From: Nocardiopsis suaedae
GTDB lineage: Bacteria > Actinomycetota > Actinomycetes > Streptosporangiales > Streptosporangiaceae
Length of the DNA: 32,919 bases
NCBI RefSeq assembly: GCF_027706745.1
Contig: NZ_JAQFWP010000074.1
Span: 1 to 32,919 of the forward strand
Direction: 5' to 3'
The translations under genes were made by a program, and so were the position numbers. Positions 7,621 to 17,040 of this stretch are shown in pieces. The notes beneath the pieces are model-generated. The model was given only the letters and a program-made list of their open reading frames with translations, was not told the origin of the DNA and searched no databases. How positions within the stretch are numbered: position 1 is the first letter of the stretch; each line of letters begins with the position of its first letter.

Positions 7621-7664
7621 GCGGAACGGCCCCGGCGGTCCCCGCACCGCCGGGGCCGTTCCGC
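7621..7664 (+). terminator. Hairpin terminator behind the Pro-rich gene
   Basis: A perfect 19-bp stem (7621-7639 with 7646-7664) closes a 6-nt loop, CCCCGC, starting 6 nt after the plus-strand stop at 7614. There is no U-run, which is usual for actinobacterial terminators. Its position supports the reading that the real plus-strand gene ends at 7614. Confidence 0.7.
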
Positions 7665-7676
7665 GTTGCCCCTCCG

Positions 7677-7740
7677 CGATGATCTCGACGAAGGTGCTGT
7701 CATTTCGGCGATATTGACAGCACCTTCGTCGAGATCATCG
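7677..7740. repeat. Perfect 26-bp inverted repeat between truA and the Pro-rich gene
   Basis: The arms 7677-7702 and 7715-7740 (starting CGATGATCTCGACGAAGG) are exact reverse complements around a 12-nt loop, TTTCGGCGATAT. It begins 11 bp beyond the truA stop and 12 bp beyond the terminator of the convergent gene. It could terminate truA transcription, but its length, perfection and lower G+C than the surroundings also suit a small dispersed palindromic element. Confidence 0.85.
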
Positions 7741-7751
7741 CTGGGGAGGGA

Positions 7752-8570
7752 TCAGCGCTCCAGGGTGCGCACCCGCCTGGTCGCCCGTGCGCGTGCGGCC
7801 AGCAGCTCCGCGTCGGGGTAGGCCACCTCCTCCAGGCTGAGCCCGTGCGGGGCCACCACGTGGACGGCCGAGTCGCGCACGCCCGCCTGGAGCACCTCGG
7901 CGGGCCACCCCGTCGCCCGGCGGCCGTCGCCGACCGCCAGCAGCGCCCCCACCAGCGCCCGCACCATGTTGTGGCAGAACGCGTCGGCCTGCACCGTCCC
8001 GGCCAGCAGGTGCTCCTCCTCGCGCACCCACTCCATGCGCAGCAGCTCGCGGACCGTGGTCGCGCCCTCCCGCTTGCGGCAGTAGGCGGCGAAGTCGTGC
8101 TCGCCGGTCAGCTCCGCCGCGGCCAGGTTCATCCGGTCGGTGTCCAGGGGCCGCTTGTGCCACAGCACGTGGTGCCGCCACAGCGGCTCCACGCCCCACG
8201 GCGCGTCGCTCACCCGGTACACGTACCGCCGGTGGAGGGCGGAGAAGCGGGCGTCGAAGCCCTCGGGCGCCGGGGCGACCGACCGCACCCGCACGTCCGG
8301 CGGGAGCACCCCGGCCAGGCGGCGGAGGACCCGCTCGCCCTCGGCCTCCCAGACCTCCTCCGGCACGTCCAGGTGGGCCGCCTGTCCCCCGGCGTGCACC
8401 CCGGCGTCGGTGCGCCCGGCCACGGTCAGCTGCACCGCCTCCGGCGGCATCCGCAGCACCCGGGCCAGCGCCTCCTGCAGCACCCCTTGCACGGTGCGGC
8501 GGTCGGGCTGCTCGGCCCAGCCGGAGAAGCCCGAACCGTCGTAGGCGAGGTCGAGGCGGAGGCGGATCAT
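7752..8570 (-). CDS. truA: tRNA pseudouridine(38-40) synthase TruA
   Basis: A 272-residue enzyme that isomerises uridines 38-40 in the tRNA anticodon stem. The N-terminal strand [18 protein letters not shown] and the catalytic GRTDAGVHA (residues 52-60, Asp55) are diagnostic. The later HDFAAYCRK and [14 protein letters not shown] motifs complete the fold. I chose the ATG at 8570, preceded by AAGGG at about 7 nt; an upstream in-frame start at 8684 would run through an inverted repeat and is rejected. It follows rplQ as in other actinobacteria, but a strong terminator lies between them, so it probably has its own promoter. Confidence 0.95.
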   Translation of the reverse strand: MIRLRLDLAYDGSGFSGWAEQPDRRTVQGVLQEALARVLRMPPEAVQLTVAGRTDAGVHAGGQAAHLDVPEEVWEAEGERVLRRLAGVLPPDVRVRSVAPAPEGFDARFSALHRRYVYRVSDAPWGVEPLWRHHVLWHKRPLDTDRMNLAAAELTGEHDFAAYCRKREGATTVRELLRMEWVREEEHLLAGTVQADAFCHNMVRALVGALLAVGDGRRATGWPAEVLQAGVRDSAVHVVAPHGLSLEEVAYPDAELLAARARATRRVRTLER

Positions 8571-8603
8571 CGTCGGCCCTTCTGTGTGCTGGTTCTCTCC
8601 CAT

Positions 8604-8667
8604 CGTTGATCTCGGGCGAAACGACGCTACAAGCGCGGTTTTAGGGGCCGTTCTCCCGAGATCAACG
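8604..8667. repeat. Inverted repeat upstream of truA
   Basis: The 13-base arms CGTTGATCTCGGG (8604-8616) and their exact complement (8655-8667) are separated by 38 nt. Allowing one gap, pairing extends inwards to about 20 bp. The arms share GATCTCG with the repeat at 7677-7740, and the two bracket truA. It may be a member of a dispersed element family or a regulatory structure in the truA leader. Confidence 0.7.
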
Positions 8668-8684
8668 CCACGGGGGTGAAACAA

Positions 8685-8716
8685 CGGTGCCCGGCCCCCT
8701 CAGGGGCCGGGCACCG
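8685..8716 (-). terminator. Terminator of the alpha operon after rplQ
   Basis: A 14-bp perfect stem (arms 8685-8698 and 8703-8716) has a 4-nt loop. It lies 27 nt after the rplQ stop and is followed on the minus strand by GTTGTTTC, a partial U-tract. This is the best canonical terminator in the window. Confidence 0.8.
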
Positions 8717-8743
8717 GCGGTCGAGCGGGCAAGGGGCGTCCCC

Positions 8744-9247
8744 CTACTCCTCGTCCTTCTTGTCCTCCGCGGCGGCCTCGGGGGCCTCGGGGGCCTCCTC
8801 GGCGGCCTTCTCCTCCGCGGTCTCCGCGGCGGGGGCGGCCTCCTCGGCCTTCGGCTCCTCGGCCTTGGCCTTCTTGGCGGCCGGGCGGTTGAGGGCCTCC
8901 ACCAGCTCGATCACGGCCATGGGGGCGTTGTCGCCCTTGCGCGGCCCGACCTTGGTGATGCGGGTGTAGCCGCCCTCGCGGTTCTCGTAGCGCGGGCCGA
9001 TCTCGGTGAACAGCTCGTGCACGACCGCCTTGTCGCTGATCGTGCGCAGCACCTGGCGGCGCGCGTGCAGGTCGCCGCGCTTGCCCAGGGTGATGAGCTT
9101 CTCCGCGTAGGGGCGCAGGCGCTTGGCCTTGGCCTCGGTGGTCTTGATGCGGCCGTGCTGGAACAGCGAGGTCGCCAGGTTCGCCAGCATGAGCCGCTCA
9201 TGGGCCGGGCCGGAACCCAGGCGAGGCCCCTTCGTCGGCGTGGGCAT
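8744..9247 (-). CDS. rplQ: 50S ribosomal protein L17
   Basis: A 167-residue protein that lines the exit region of the large subunit. The core (residues 1-120) carries the family start [20 protein letters not shown] and the [22 protein letters not shown] segment. The last 45 residues are an Ala/Glu/Lys-rich tail, longer than in E. coli but common in high-G+C actinobacteria, and probably disordered. It lies 66 bp after rpoA and ends at a strong terminator. Confidence 0.97.
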   Translation of the reverse strand: MPTPTKGPRLGSGPAHERLMLANLATSLFQHGRIKTTEAKAKRLRPYAEKLITLGKRGDLHARRQVLRTISDKAVVHELFTEIGPRYENREGGYTRITKVGPRKGDNAPMAVIELVEALNRPAAKKAKAEEPKAEEAAPAAETAEEKAAEEAPEAPEAAAEDKKDEE

Positions 9248-9313
9248 CGTGTACTTCTCCTAGTGGTGCGGGCCGCGGCCGTGGAACGGCCGCGGTCCTC
9301 GGGGCGACGTCTT

Positions 9314-10333
9314 CTAGTACTGCTCGGTCTCGACGTAGGACTGGTCCTCGTCGTCGGAACCGTAGGAGTCGGCCGCGCTGCTGGGGTCGAACCCGGGCGG
9401 GGAGTCCTTGAGCGAGAGGCCCATGTCCACGAGCTTCTGCTTGACCTCCTCGATGGACTTCGCGCCGAAGTTCCTTATATCCAGAAGGTCCTGCTCGGAG
9501 CGGGCGACGAGCTCGCCCACCGTGTGGATGCCCTCGCGCTTGAGGCAGTTGTAGGAACGCACCGTGAGGTTGAGGTCCTCGATCGGCAGCGCCAGGTCGG
9601 CGGCCAGGGCCGCGTCCGTGGGCGAGGGGCCCATGTCGATGCCCTCGGCGTCGACGTTGAGCTCGCGCGCCAGCCCGAACAGCTCCACCAGCGTCTTGCC
9701 GGCGCTGGCCACGGCGTCGCGGGGCCGGATGCTCGGCTTGGTCTCGACGTCCAGGATCAGCCGGTCGAAGTCGGTGCGCTGCTCGACGCGGGTGGCCTCG
9801 ACCTTGTAGGTGACCCGCAGGACCGGCGAGTAGATGGAGTCGATCGGGATACGGCCGATCTCCTGGCCGGGCTGCTTGTTCTGGGTCGCCGAGACGTACC
9901 CGCGGCCGCGCTCGACCGTCAGCTCCATCTCCAGCTTGCCCTTGCTGTTCAGCGTGGCGATGTGCAGGTCGGGGTTGTGCACCTCGACCCCCGCCGGCGG
10001 CGCGATGTCCGCGGCGGTCACCACACCGGGGCCCTGCTTGCGCAGATACATCAGAACCGGCTCGTCGTGCTCGGAGGAGACGACCAGCCCCTTGAGGTTC
10101 AGGATGATCTCGGTGACGTCCTCCTTGACGCCGGGCACGGTGGTGAACTCGTGCTCGACGCCCTCGATGCGGATGCTGGTGACAGCGGCACCGGGGATCG
10201 AGGACAGCAGGGTCCGCCGGATCGAGTTGCCGATGGTGTAGCCGAAGCCCGGCTCCAGGGGCTCGATCACGAACTTGGAGCGGAGCTCCGACAGGCTCTC
10301 CTCCGAGAGCGTCGGACGCTGGGCGATGAGCAT
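9314..10333 (-). CDS. rpoA: RNA polymerase alpha subunit
   Basis: A 339-residue subunit. The N-terminal dimerisation and assembly domain (about 1-230) includes [19 protein letters not shown]. The C-terminal domain (about 245-315) keeps the DNA- and activator-contacting residues in [18 protein letters not shown] and [10 protein letters not shown]. An acidic tail follows. The ATG at 10333 is preceded by AAGGA; the frame is open further upstream but starts there lack family support. It follows rpsK directly, with no rpsD between, as in Streptomyces and unlike E. coli or Mycobacterium. Confidence 0.98.
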   Translation of the reverse strand: MLIAQRPTLSEESLSELRSKFVIEPLEPGFGYTIGNSIRRTLLSSIPGAAVTSIRIEGVEHEFTTVPGVKEDVTEIILNLKGLVVSSEHDEPVLMYLRKQGPGVVTAADIAPPAGVEVHNPDLHIATLNSKGKLEMELTVERGRGYVSATQNKQPGQEIGRIPIDSIYSPVLRVTYKVEATRVEQRTDFDRLILDVETKPSIRPRDAVASAGKTLVELFGLARELNVDAEGIDMGPSPTDAALAADLALPIEDLNLTVRSYNCLKREGIHTVGELVARSEQDLLDIRNFGAKSIEEVKQKLVDMGLSLKDSPPGFDPSSAADSYGSDDEDQSYVETEQY

Positions 10334-10468
10334 GTTCGGTGTTCCTTTCCCACGGCCGCCCGCTATTTGACGGCCACTGGACGGCCCCGTGGCCACGGGG
10401 CCTGACAACTACCTACCCGCGAACCCCCCGGCCGGATCCGGCCGGATGCGCGGCGGCGCCCGCCGGGG

Positions 10469-10876
<408 letters not shown>

Positions 10877-10942
10877 ACCTGATTACTCCCAAGATCGTCG
10901 GTCCGTCGGCGTGCCGGACCCGGTGGTCGAGGTCCGGACGGA

Positions 10943-11320
10943 CTACTTCTTCGGCTTCTTCTTGCCGGCCACGGTCTTCTTCTTGCCCTTGCGGGTCCGG
11001 GCGTTGGTCTGCGTGCGCTGACCGTGCACCGGCAGACCGCGGCGGTGCCGGATGCCCTGGTAGGCGCCGATCTCCATCTTGCGGCGGATGTCGGCCTGGA
11101 CCTCGCGCCGCAGGTCGCCTTCGACCTGGTAGTTGGCGTCGACCCAGTCGCGGATCTTGACCAGCGCGTCCTCGGAGAGCTCGTGGACGCGGGTGTCGGG
11201 GCTGACACCGGTGCTCTTCAGGATCTCGGCGGCGCGGGTCCGGCCGATCCCGAAAACGTAGGTGAGGGCGATCTCCACCCGCTTGTCGCGGGGGAGGTCG
11301 ACGCCTGCGAGGCGTGCCAT
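10943..11320 (-). CDS. rpsM: 30S ribosomal protein S13
   Basis: A 125-residue protein of the 30S head that contacts the P-site tRNA and L5. It starts [20 protein letters not shown] and keeps the helix-two-turn-helix core and [20 protein letters not shown] near the basic C-terminus, which ends in a Lys-rich tail. A 163-bp spacer containing G+C-rich hairpins separates it from rpmJ. Confidence 0.98.
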   Translation of the reverse strand: MARLAGVDLPRDKRVEIALTYVFGIGRTRAAEILKSTGVSPDTRVHELSEDALVKIRDWVDANYQVEGDLRREVQADIRRKMEIGAYQGIRHRRGLPVHGQRTQTNARTRKGKKKTVAGKKKPKK

Positions 11321-11483
11321 AAGGGCGTGCTCCTTCGTGCTTGCGGAGGTCTCACCCGCCCCATTCCGCTCGCCGCCCTGACGAGCGCCCCGGCCTCCGA
11401 CCGGGGGTTGTCCCCGCGCACCGCGGGAACCGAGGCAGGTCTTTCGTGTTCGTCGCCGTCGAGAAGAGGCGGGCGCCCGGGGA

Positions 11484-11597
11484 CTAGCCCTGGCGCTGCT
11501 TGTGGCGCGGGTCCGAGCAGATGACCATGATCCGGCCGTGGCGGCGGATCACTCGGCACTTCGCGCAGATCTTCTTGACGCTCGGCTTGACCTTCAT
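11484..11597 (-). CDS. rpmJ: 50S ribosomal protein L36 (zinc type)
   Basis: A 37-residue protein starting [19 protein letters not shown] and ending [10 protein letters not shown]. It keeps the zinc ligands: C11 and C14 (CAKC), C27 (VICSD) and H32 (PRHKQ). It is therefore the zinc-containing C+ form; actinobacteria often keep a zinc-free paralogue elsewhere for zinc starvation. The start ATG at 11597 and the stop TAG at 11486-11484 were read directly from the sequence. It sits 64 bp after infA, the usual neighbour. Confidence 0.97.
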   Translation of the reverse strand: MKVKPSVKKICAKCRVIRRHGRIMVICSDPRHKQRQG

Positions 11598-11661
11598 GGT
11601 GTCTCCGAACTCGAGCCGTCCCGTCCGCCCGGCGGCAGCCGGGCGGCCGTGCGGAGCGGCC

Positions 11662-11883
11662 TTACTTGTAGCGGTAAACGATGCGCCCGCGGGTGAGGTC
11701 GTACGGGCTCAGCTCCACGACGACGCGGTCGTCGGGGAGAATGCGGATGTAGTGCATCCGCATCTTGCCGCTGATATGGGCAAGGACCTTGTGCCCGTTG
11801 TCGAGCTCCACTCGGAACATTGCGTTGGGCAGGGACTCGATAACGGAGCCCTCGATCTCGATGGCGCCGTCTTTCTTAGCCAT
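11662..11883 (-). CDS. infA: Translation initiation factor IF-1
   Basis: A 73-residue single OB-fold protein that blocks the A site during initiation. It matches the family almost end to end: [20 protein letters not shown] at the start, [20 protein letters not shown] in the middle, [13 protein letters not shown] at the end. The ATG at 11883 is the family start. A GTG three codons upstream (11892) is also in frame, and the GGAGG here is only 2 nt from the ATG, so either could be used. It is preceded by 224 nt of non-coding DNA that probably holds its promoter. Confidence 0.97.
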   Translation of the reverse strand: MAKKDGAIEIEGSVIESLPNAMFRVELDNGHKVLAHISGKMRMHYIRILPDDRVVVELSPYDLTRGRIVYRYK

Positions 11884-11999
11884 ATCCTCCACGCTTCATG
11901 AATCTCCCCTGCCGACGGCAGGGGTTCGCGGCCGACAGCCCTCGGACGGGCGCCGGGCACACTGCTGATTCGGACATTGACGATCAGGTCAACCGCGAC

Positions 12000-12005
12000 A
12001 GCATA
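12000..12005 (-). promoter_or_regulatory. Possible -10 box upstream of infA
   Basis: On the minus strand TATGCT fits the housekeeping -10 consensus TANNNT and lies in an A+T-richer stretch about 115 nt upstream of the infA start. I see no good -35 box at the usual spacing, so this is a weak call. Confidence 0.3.
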
Positions 12006-12107
12006 CGCGCAGATTCCAGCGGATGCGGAAGTAAGGCACGCTGACCCAACGGCCCGAGTGTGGGCTCTACCAGTCTAACGCCCTGAGCGAGCGGGGCGTC
12101 CGCCGCG

Positions 12108-12563
12108 TCAGCCGCGGCCCGCGCCACCGCCGCCGCGGTGGACCGCGGCGAGTCCGAGTGTGATGAACACCATCACGATACCCCACGGGCCGAGCACCCA
12201 GAGGAACCACGGGTAGCCGCTGCTCTGACCGGTGAGGTAGAGGATCAGCCAGATGGTGAAGCACAGCGTGTTCACGCCGAGCCACAGCCCCCACGGGATC
12301 AGCAGCGCCGGGTCGCGCAGGAGTGTGGGCCCCTCCGGGGCCGGCGGCGCCGTCCGGGCCGCGGGCTCCGGCGCGGGCGAGGAGGGCAGGTCGGCGACGG
12401 CCGCCTCCAGGTCCCGCAGGCTCACCGCCTTGTAGACGCGCTCCAGGCGGGAGCTGAACTCGCCGCCGCCCAGCCGCCCCTGGGCGAAGTGGTCCTGCAG
12501 GAGCCGGGCCGCGCGGTCCCGTTCGGGGTCCCCCGGTCCGGTCTCCGGGGCGTCCTCGGACAC
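12108..12563 (-). CDS. DUF1707 and two-helix membrane protein
   Basis: A 151-residue protein of unknown function. Residues about 11-61 match the DUF1707 pattern found in many actinobacterial membrane proteins (DPERDRAARLLQDHFAQGRL followed by ERVYKAVSLRDLEAAVADLP). After a Pro/Ala linker, two membrane helices at about 88-110 and 118-140 form a 2TM-type domain. A Gly-rich tail ends the chain. I chose the GTG at 12563, which has GGGAGGG about 4 nt upstream; a GTG at 12599 is the alternative. It lies on the same strand between map and infA, 62 bp after map, a position not usual in the spc/alpha cluster. Confidence 0.75.
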   Translation of the reverse strand: MSEDAPETGPGDPERDRAARLLQDHFAQGRLGGGEFSSRLERVYKAVSLRDLEAAVADLPSSPAPEPAARTAPPAPEGPTLLRDPALLIPWGLWLGVNTLCFTIWLILYLTGQSSGYPWFLWVLGPWGIVMVFITLGLAAVHRGGGGAGRG

Positions 12564-12625
12564 GTGGCCCTCCCTCACTGGATCCGCCTCGCGCTTCACG
12601 CTGCGATCCTACTGCGCGGGCGGGG

Positions 12626-13468
12626 TCACCACCCGGGGTCGGGGAACGACCGCTTCTCCAGCTCGGCCCGGTCGTCCTCACGGGCGGTCAGGACCATCGG
12701 CCCCTCGGCGGTCACCGCCACCGTGTGCTCGAAGTGGGCCGCGCGGCCGCCGTCGCGGGTGACCACGGTCCACTCGTCCTCCAGCACGGCCACGTGCCGG
12801 GTGCCCCGGGTGGCCATCGGCTCGATGGCCAGGCACATGCCCTCCTCCAGGCGCAGGCCCTTGCCGGGCTTGCCGTGGTTGAGCACGTGCGGCTCCATGT
12901 GCATCTCGGTGCCGATGCCGTGCCCCCCGTACTCCTGGACGTTGCCGTAGGAGCCGTGGGAGCGGATGGAGGCGTCGATGGCGTGGCCGATGTCGCCGAG
13001 GCGGCGCCCGGGGCGCAGCTCGGCGATCCCGCGCCACATGGCCTCCCGGCACGCGTCCATCATCCGCACGTCCTCGTCGGAGACGGTGCCCACCGGGACG
13101 GTCACGGCCGAGTCGCCGTGCCAGCCGTCCAGGATCGCCCCGCAGTCCACCGAGACGACGTCGCCGTCGGCGAGCACCTTGGAGGCCCGCGGGATGCCGT
13201 GCACGACCTCCTCGTTGACCGAGGCGCAGATCGAGCCGGGGAAACCGGGCTCGCTCGGGATCGGCCGGTAGCCCTTGAAGGAGGGCACGGCGCCCGCCCC
13301 GCGGATCACCTCTTCGGCGACCGCGTCCAGGTCCAGCGTGCTCAGCCCGGGGGCGGCCGCGGCGCGCACCGCGTCCAGGGCGCGCGCCACGACCTTGCCG
13401 GCCTCCCGCATGCTGCGGATCTGGTCCGGCGTCTTGATCTGGATGTCCGGCTTGGACTTGCGGAACAT
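12626..13468 (-). CDS. map: Type I methionine aminopeptidase
   Basis: A 280-residue metalloenzyme that removes the initiator Met from new proteins. All five metal ligands are visible: Asp in SVDCG, Asp in WHGDSAVT, His in GGHGIG, Glu in AIEPM and Glu in HFEHT. The substrate-side His is in VVHGIP. There is no N-terminal zinc-finger extension. Its ATG shares a base with the adk stop (TGATG). It belongs to the secY-adk-map unit that is standard in actinobacteria. Confidence 0.97.
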   Translation of the reverse strand: MFRKSKPDIQIKTPDQIRSMREAGKVVARALDAVRAAAAPGLSTLDLDAVAEEVIRGAGAVPSFKGYRPIPSEPGFPGSICASVNEEVVHGIPRASKVLADGDVVSVDCGAILDGWHGDSAVTVPVGTVSDEDVRMMDACREAMWRGIAELRPGRRLGDIGHAIDASIRSHGSYGNVQEYGGHGIGTEMHMEPHVLNHGKPGKGLRLEEGMCLAIEPMATRGTRHVAVLEDEWTVVTRDGGRAAHFEHTVAVTAEGPMVLTAREDDRAELEKRSFPDPGW

Positions 13469-14118
13469 CAGGCGTCCGACCTCAGCGCGGCGATCGCGCG
13501 GGCCGTGACGTCCTCGACGGCGCCGGTGGCCCCGATCGCCACCAGCACGCCCTTGTCCCGGTAGTAGGCCACCAGCGGCTCGGTCTGCTCCCGGTAGACC
13601 TCCAACCGGTGGCGGATGACCTCTTCGCGGTCGTCGTCGCGCTGGTAGAGCTCACCGCCGCAGGCGTCGCACACCCCGTCCGCCTCGGGCGGGTCGTAGT
13701 CGAGGTGGTAGACGCGGCCGCACTCGCGGCAGGAGCGGCGGCCGGAGAGGCGTTTGACGACCTCCTCCTCGTCCACCTTGAGCTCCAGCACCGCGTCCAG
13801 CGCGGTCCCCATGTCCTTGAGCATGGAGTCCAGCGTCTCGGCCTGGGGCACGTTGCGCGGGAAGCCGTCGAGCAGGAAGCCCTCCCGTGCGTCCTCTTCG
13901 GCGAGCCTCCCCCGCACCATCTCGTTGGTGACCTCGTCGGGGACGAGGTCACCGCGGTCCATGTAGCTCTTGGCCGTGCGGCCGAGCTCGGTACCGCCGC
14001 TCACGTTGGCCCGGAAGATGTCGCCCGTGGACACCTTGGGGATGGACAACTCTGACGCCAGGATCTGGGCCTGGGTGCCTTTACCGGCACCCGGGGGCCC
14101 AACAAGTACGGCACGCAC
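13468..14118 (-). CDS. adk: Adenylate kinase with zinc-type LID
   Basis: A 216-residue long-form enzyme converting ATP and AMP to two ADP. The P-loop is GPPGAGKGT at residues 8-16, the AMP site includes STGDIFR, and DGFPRN is the conserved central motif. The LID domain carries a CxxC...CxxC set (SCRECGRV, then GVCDACGG), the structural zinc site known from Gram-positive enzymes. The start is a GTG overlapping the secY stop by one base (TAGTG). Confidence 0.97.
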   Translation of the reverse strand: MRAVLVGPPGAGKGTQAQILASELSIPKVSTGDIFRANVSGGTELGRTAKSYMDRGDLVPDEVTNEMVRGRLAEEDAREGFLLDGFPRNVPQAETLDSMLKDMGTALDAVLELKVDEEEVVKRLSGRRSCRECGRVYHLDYDPPEADGVCDACGGELYQRDDDREEVIRHRLEVYREQTEPLVAYYRDKGVLVAIGATGAVEDVTARAIAALRSDA

Positions 14119-15431
14119 TATCGCAAGAAACCTTCGTAGTTCCGCTGCTGGAGGTGAGACTCGATCTGCTTCACCGTGTCCAGCCCGACACCGACCATGA
14201 TCAGGATGCTCGTACCGCCGAACGGGAAGTTCTGGGTCGCCCCGGAGGCGCCCATCGCCACCATCGGCAGCAGAGCGATGAACCCGAGGTACAGCGATCC
14301 GGGGGTCGTCAGCCGGTTGAGCACGTACTCCAGGTACTCCGCGGTCGGACGCCCGGGCCGGATACCCGGGATGAACCCACCGTACTTCTTCATGTTGTCG
14401 GCGACTTCGGCGGGGTTGAACGTGATGGCCACGTAGAAGAACGCGAAGCCCACGATCATGACGAAGAAGGTCGCCATGTAGACCGGGTGCGTGCCGGTCA
14501 CGAAGTACTCGTTGAGAAAGTTCACAACGGCGTTGTCGGAGTCCTGCCCGAACAGGCCGATGGCCAGCTGCGGGAGGTACAGCAGCGAGGAGGCGAAGAT
14601 GACCGGGATGATGCCGGCCTGGTTCACCTTCAGCGGGATGTAGGTGGAGCTGCCGCCGAACATCCGGCGGCCCACCATCCGCTTGGCGTAGTGCACGGGG
14701 ATGCGGCGCTGGGCCTGCTCGATGAAGACCACGCCGGCGATCAGCACCAGGCCCGCCACGCAGATGAGCACGAACACCCAGGTGTCCTGCTCCTGCCAGA
14801 TGGTCCCGATCGAGGACGGGAACATCGCGATGACCTGGGTGAAGATCAGCAGGGACATGCCGTTGCCCACGCCGCGCTCGGTGATCAGCTCACCGAACCA
14901 CATGATCACCGCGGTGCCCGCGGTCATCGTGAAGACCATGGTGATCAGCGTCAGCAGGTCGTCGTTGGGCATGTAGGTGTGCACCGGGATGCGGCCCTGG
15001 AACAGCTGCCCGCTGCGCGCCATCGCGATGAAGCTGGTCGACTGCAGGATCGCCAGCGCGAGGGTGAGGTACCGGGTGTACTGGGTGATCTTGGTCTGCC
15101 CGGCCTGGCCCTCCTTCTTCAGGGCCTCCAGGCGCGGGATCACCACCGTGAGCAGGTTGATGATGATGCTCGCGGTGATGTAGGGCATGATGCCCAGCGC
15201 GAAGACCGCGAGCTGCAGCAGCGCCCCGCCGCTGAACAGGTTGATCAGCGAGTAGATCCCCGACTCGTCGGCGGCCTGCACCGACTCCAGCTGCTCTCTG
15301 ATCGCCGCGGAATCGATCCCCGGCGCCGGGATGACCGAGCCCAGCCGGAAGATGGTCAGGATGAAAATGGTGAACAGCAGCTTGTTACGCAGGTCGGGCG
15401 TGCGGAACGCACGGACGAACGCACCTAGCAC
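14118..15431 (-). CDS. secY: Protein translocase subunit SecY
   Basis: A 437-residue channel protein of the Sec translocon with ten membrane helices. Family segments include [20 protein letters not shown] at the first helix, the plug region just after it, and [20 protein letters not shown] before the last helices. The start is a GTG at 15431. A 306-bp spacer with a large hairpin separates it from rplO, so secY-adk-map probably has its own promoter within the spacer. Confidence 0.97.
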   Translation of the reverse strand: MLGAFVRAFRTPDLRNKLLFTIFILTIFRLGSVIPAPGIDSAAIREQLESVQAADESGIYSLINLFSGGALLQLAVFALGIMPYITASIIINLLTVVIPRLEALKKEGQAGQTKITQYTRYLTLALAILQSTSFIAMARSGQLFQGRIPVHTYMPNDDLLTLITMVFTMTAGTAVIMWFGELITERGVGNGMSLLIFTQVIAMFPSSIGTIWQEQDTWVFVLICVAGLVLIAGVVFIEQAQRRIPVHYAKRMVGRRMFGGSSTYIPLKVNQAGIIPVIFASSLLYLPQLAIGLFGQDSDNAVVNFLNEYFVTGTHPVYMATFFVMIVGFAFFYVAITFNPAEVADNMKKYGGFIPGIRPGRPTAEYLEYVLNRLTTPGSLYLGFIALLPMVAMGASGATQNFPFGGTSILIMVGVGLDTVKQIESHLQQRNYEGFLR

Positions 15432-15737
15432 GTCTCCTCCTGCGCGGCTTCGGCGGCGGAACCGGTTCGAGACATCGCGGCCGATCCTGAATCGTCGTAG
15501 AGCGGCGGCACCGGGGGCGGCCCCGGAGCCCTGGAGTCATCGGTCAAGCGGTTAGGCGTCAGGCAGTATGGCACTGTAACAGCCCTTCGGGTCCGGACAG
15601 GGATCGTCCAGGTGAGGGACGCCGTCTAGGCCCTCGGCCCGACCCGGGTAGCACGCGGGGGCGCCGCCCGGCGCCCACCCGTGGGTGGGACTGGCCGGCC
15701 GACGCCCCCGCATGGCTCTGGCGGATCGGATCGACGC
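15432..15737. other. Intergenic spacer rplO-secY
   Basis: This 306-bp gap holds a large hairpin next to the rplO end (15655-15711). On its secY side it contains an A+T-richer stretch around 15545-15590. There, minus-strand CATACT or TACAGT could be a -10 box for secY, but no matching -35 is clear. No coding frame is supported. Confidence 0.4.
15655..15711 (-). terminator. Branched hairpin behind rplO
   Basis: The outer 9-bp stem GCGGGGGCG (15655-15663) pairs with 15703-15711. Inside it CCCACCC (15674-15680) pairs with 15683-15689. It starts 27 nt past the rplO stop and lacks a U-run. It is probably a terminator or 3'-end stabiliser closing the spc ribosomal genes before secY. Confidence 0.5.
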
Positions 15738-16202
15738 CTACAGCTCGGTGGTGGAACCACCGGCGGCGGCGATCTTCTCCTTGGCCGAGCCGGAGAACGC
15801 GTTCGCGCTCACCTGGACGGCCACCGAGATCTCACCGGTGCCCAGGACCTTCACGGGCTGGTTCTTGCGAACCGCGCCCTTGGCGGCCAGGGCCTCGACG
15901 GTGACCTCGCCCCCCTCGGGGAACAGCTCCGCGATCCGGTCCAGGTTCACGACCTGGAACTGGGTGCGGAACTTGGCGTTGCTGAAGCCCTTGAGCTTCG
16001 GCAGCCGCCGGATCAGGGGCATCTGGCCGCCCTCGAAGCCGACGGGAACCGTGGAGCGGGCCTTGGTGCCCTTGGTCCCGCGGCCGGCGGTCTTGCCCTT
16101 GGAGGCCTCGCCGCGACCCTTGCGGATCTTGGACTTGTTGCTGCCCGGGGCCGGGCGCAGGTGGTGGAGCTTGAGCAGCTCGCCGGGGGCGTTGTCGCTC
16201 AT
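15738..16202 (-). CDS. rplO: 50S ribosomal protein L15
   Basis: A 154-residue large-subunit assembly protein. The N-terminus [20 protein letters not shown] and the Gly-rich [20 protein letters not shown] loop are typical. The family segment RRLPKLKGF follows. The ATG overlaps the rpmD stop by 4 bases (ATGA). It is the last ribosomal gene before secY. Confidence 0.98.
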   Translation of the reverse strand: MSDNAPGELLKLHHLRPAPGSNKSKIRKGRGEASKGKTAGRGTKGTKARSTVPVGFEGGQMPLIRRLPKLKGFSNAKFRTQFQVVNLDRIAELFPEGGEVTVEALAAKGAVRKNQPVKVLGTGEISVAVQVSANAFSGSAKEKIAAAGGSTTEL

Positions 16203-16384
16203 TCGCTGACCTCCTCGACATTCACGAGGTGCGCCACGACGCCGACCTGCCCGCGGACCTGCGGACCGTCCTCACGGACGACCGAACGGCCGATCTTGCC
16301 GAGGCCGAGGGAGCGCAGGTTCTCGTGCTGCTTCTTCGTGCCGCCGATCTTCGACCGCACCTGGGTGATCTTCAGCTTCGCCAT
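16199..16384 (-). CDS. rpmD: 50S ribosomal protein L30
   Basis: A 61-residue protein that starts [19 protein letters not shown] and keeps the [19 protein letters not shown] core. The ATG at 16384 lies 2 nt after the rpsE stop, and its own stop overlaps rplO. Longer upstream frames are out-of-frame overlap with rpsE and carry no family sequence. Confidence 0.97.
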   Translation of the reverse strand: MAKLKITQVRSKIGGTKKQHENLRSLGLGKIGRSVVREDGPQVRGQVGVVAHLVNVEEVSE

Positions 16385-16386
16385 GG

Positions 16387-16989
16387 TCAGGCACCCGCCT
16401 TCGCTTCCGCGCGGGCGCGCAGCATGGCGGCCGGGGCGACGTCCTCGATCGGCAGGCCGCGGCGCGCCGCGATCTCCTCGGGACGGCCCAGGCCCTTCAG
16501 GGCGGCCACGGTCGCCTTGACGATGTTGAGCGCGTTGGACGAGCCGAGCGACTTGCTGAGCACGTCGTGCACGCCGGCGCACTCCAGCACCGCGCGGACC
16601 GGACCGCCGGCGATCACACCGGTACCGGGGGCCGCCGGGCGCAGCAGCACGATGCCGGCCGCGTCCTCGCCCTGGACCTGGTGGGTGATCGTGCCCTGGA
16701 TGCGGGGGACGCGGAAGAAGTTCTTCTTCGCCTCCTCCACGCCCTTGGCGATGGCGGCCGGAACTTCCTTGGCCTTGCCGTAACCGATGCCCACCATGCC
16801 GTTGCCGTCGCCGACGACGACCAGCGCGGTGAAGCTGAACCGCCGGCCGCCCTTGACGACCTTGGCGACCCGGTTGATGGTCACGACCTTCTCGATGTAG
16901 GAGACACCCTTGTCTGCGGCGCCGCCGCGGCGATCGTCGCGGCGGTCACGCCGCTCGCCACCGGCGCCGCGCCGCGGAGCTGCAGCCAT
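16387..16989 (-). CDS. rpsE: 30S ribosomal protein S5
   Basis: A 200-residue protein involved in decoding fidelity and mRNA unwinding. A 27-residue Arg/Gly-rich N-terminal extension, common in actinobacteria, precedes the core [19 protein letters not shown]. The [20 protein letters not shown] and [17 protein letters not shown] motifs are intact. It lies 51 bp after rplR. Confidence 0.98.
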   Translation of the reverse strand: MAAAPRRGAGGERRDRRDDRRGGAADKGVSYIEKVVTINRVAKVVKGGRRFSFTALVVVGDGNGMVGIGYGKAKEVPAAIAKGVEEAKKNFFRVPRIQGTITHQVQGEDAAGIVLLRPAAPGTGVIAGGPVRAVLECAGVHDVLSKSLGSSNALNIVKATVAALKGLGRPEEIAARRGLPIEDVAPAAMLRARAEAKAGA

Positions 16990-17040
16990 CAGTGGTTCCT
17001 CTTCCCGTCGGTGTACTTGCTGTGGACCGGGTTCATCGGA

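Noticed and set aside
6813-7703. Minus-strand frames opposite the Pro-rich gene
   Set aside because: Arg/Gly-rich with no domain, and they cross the terminator hairpin and palindrome. The plus-strand frame has the natural acidic tail and a terminator.
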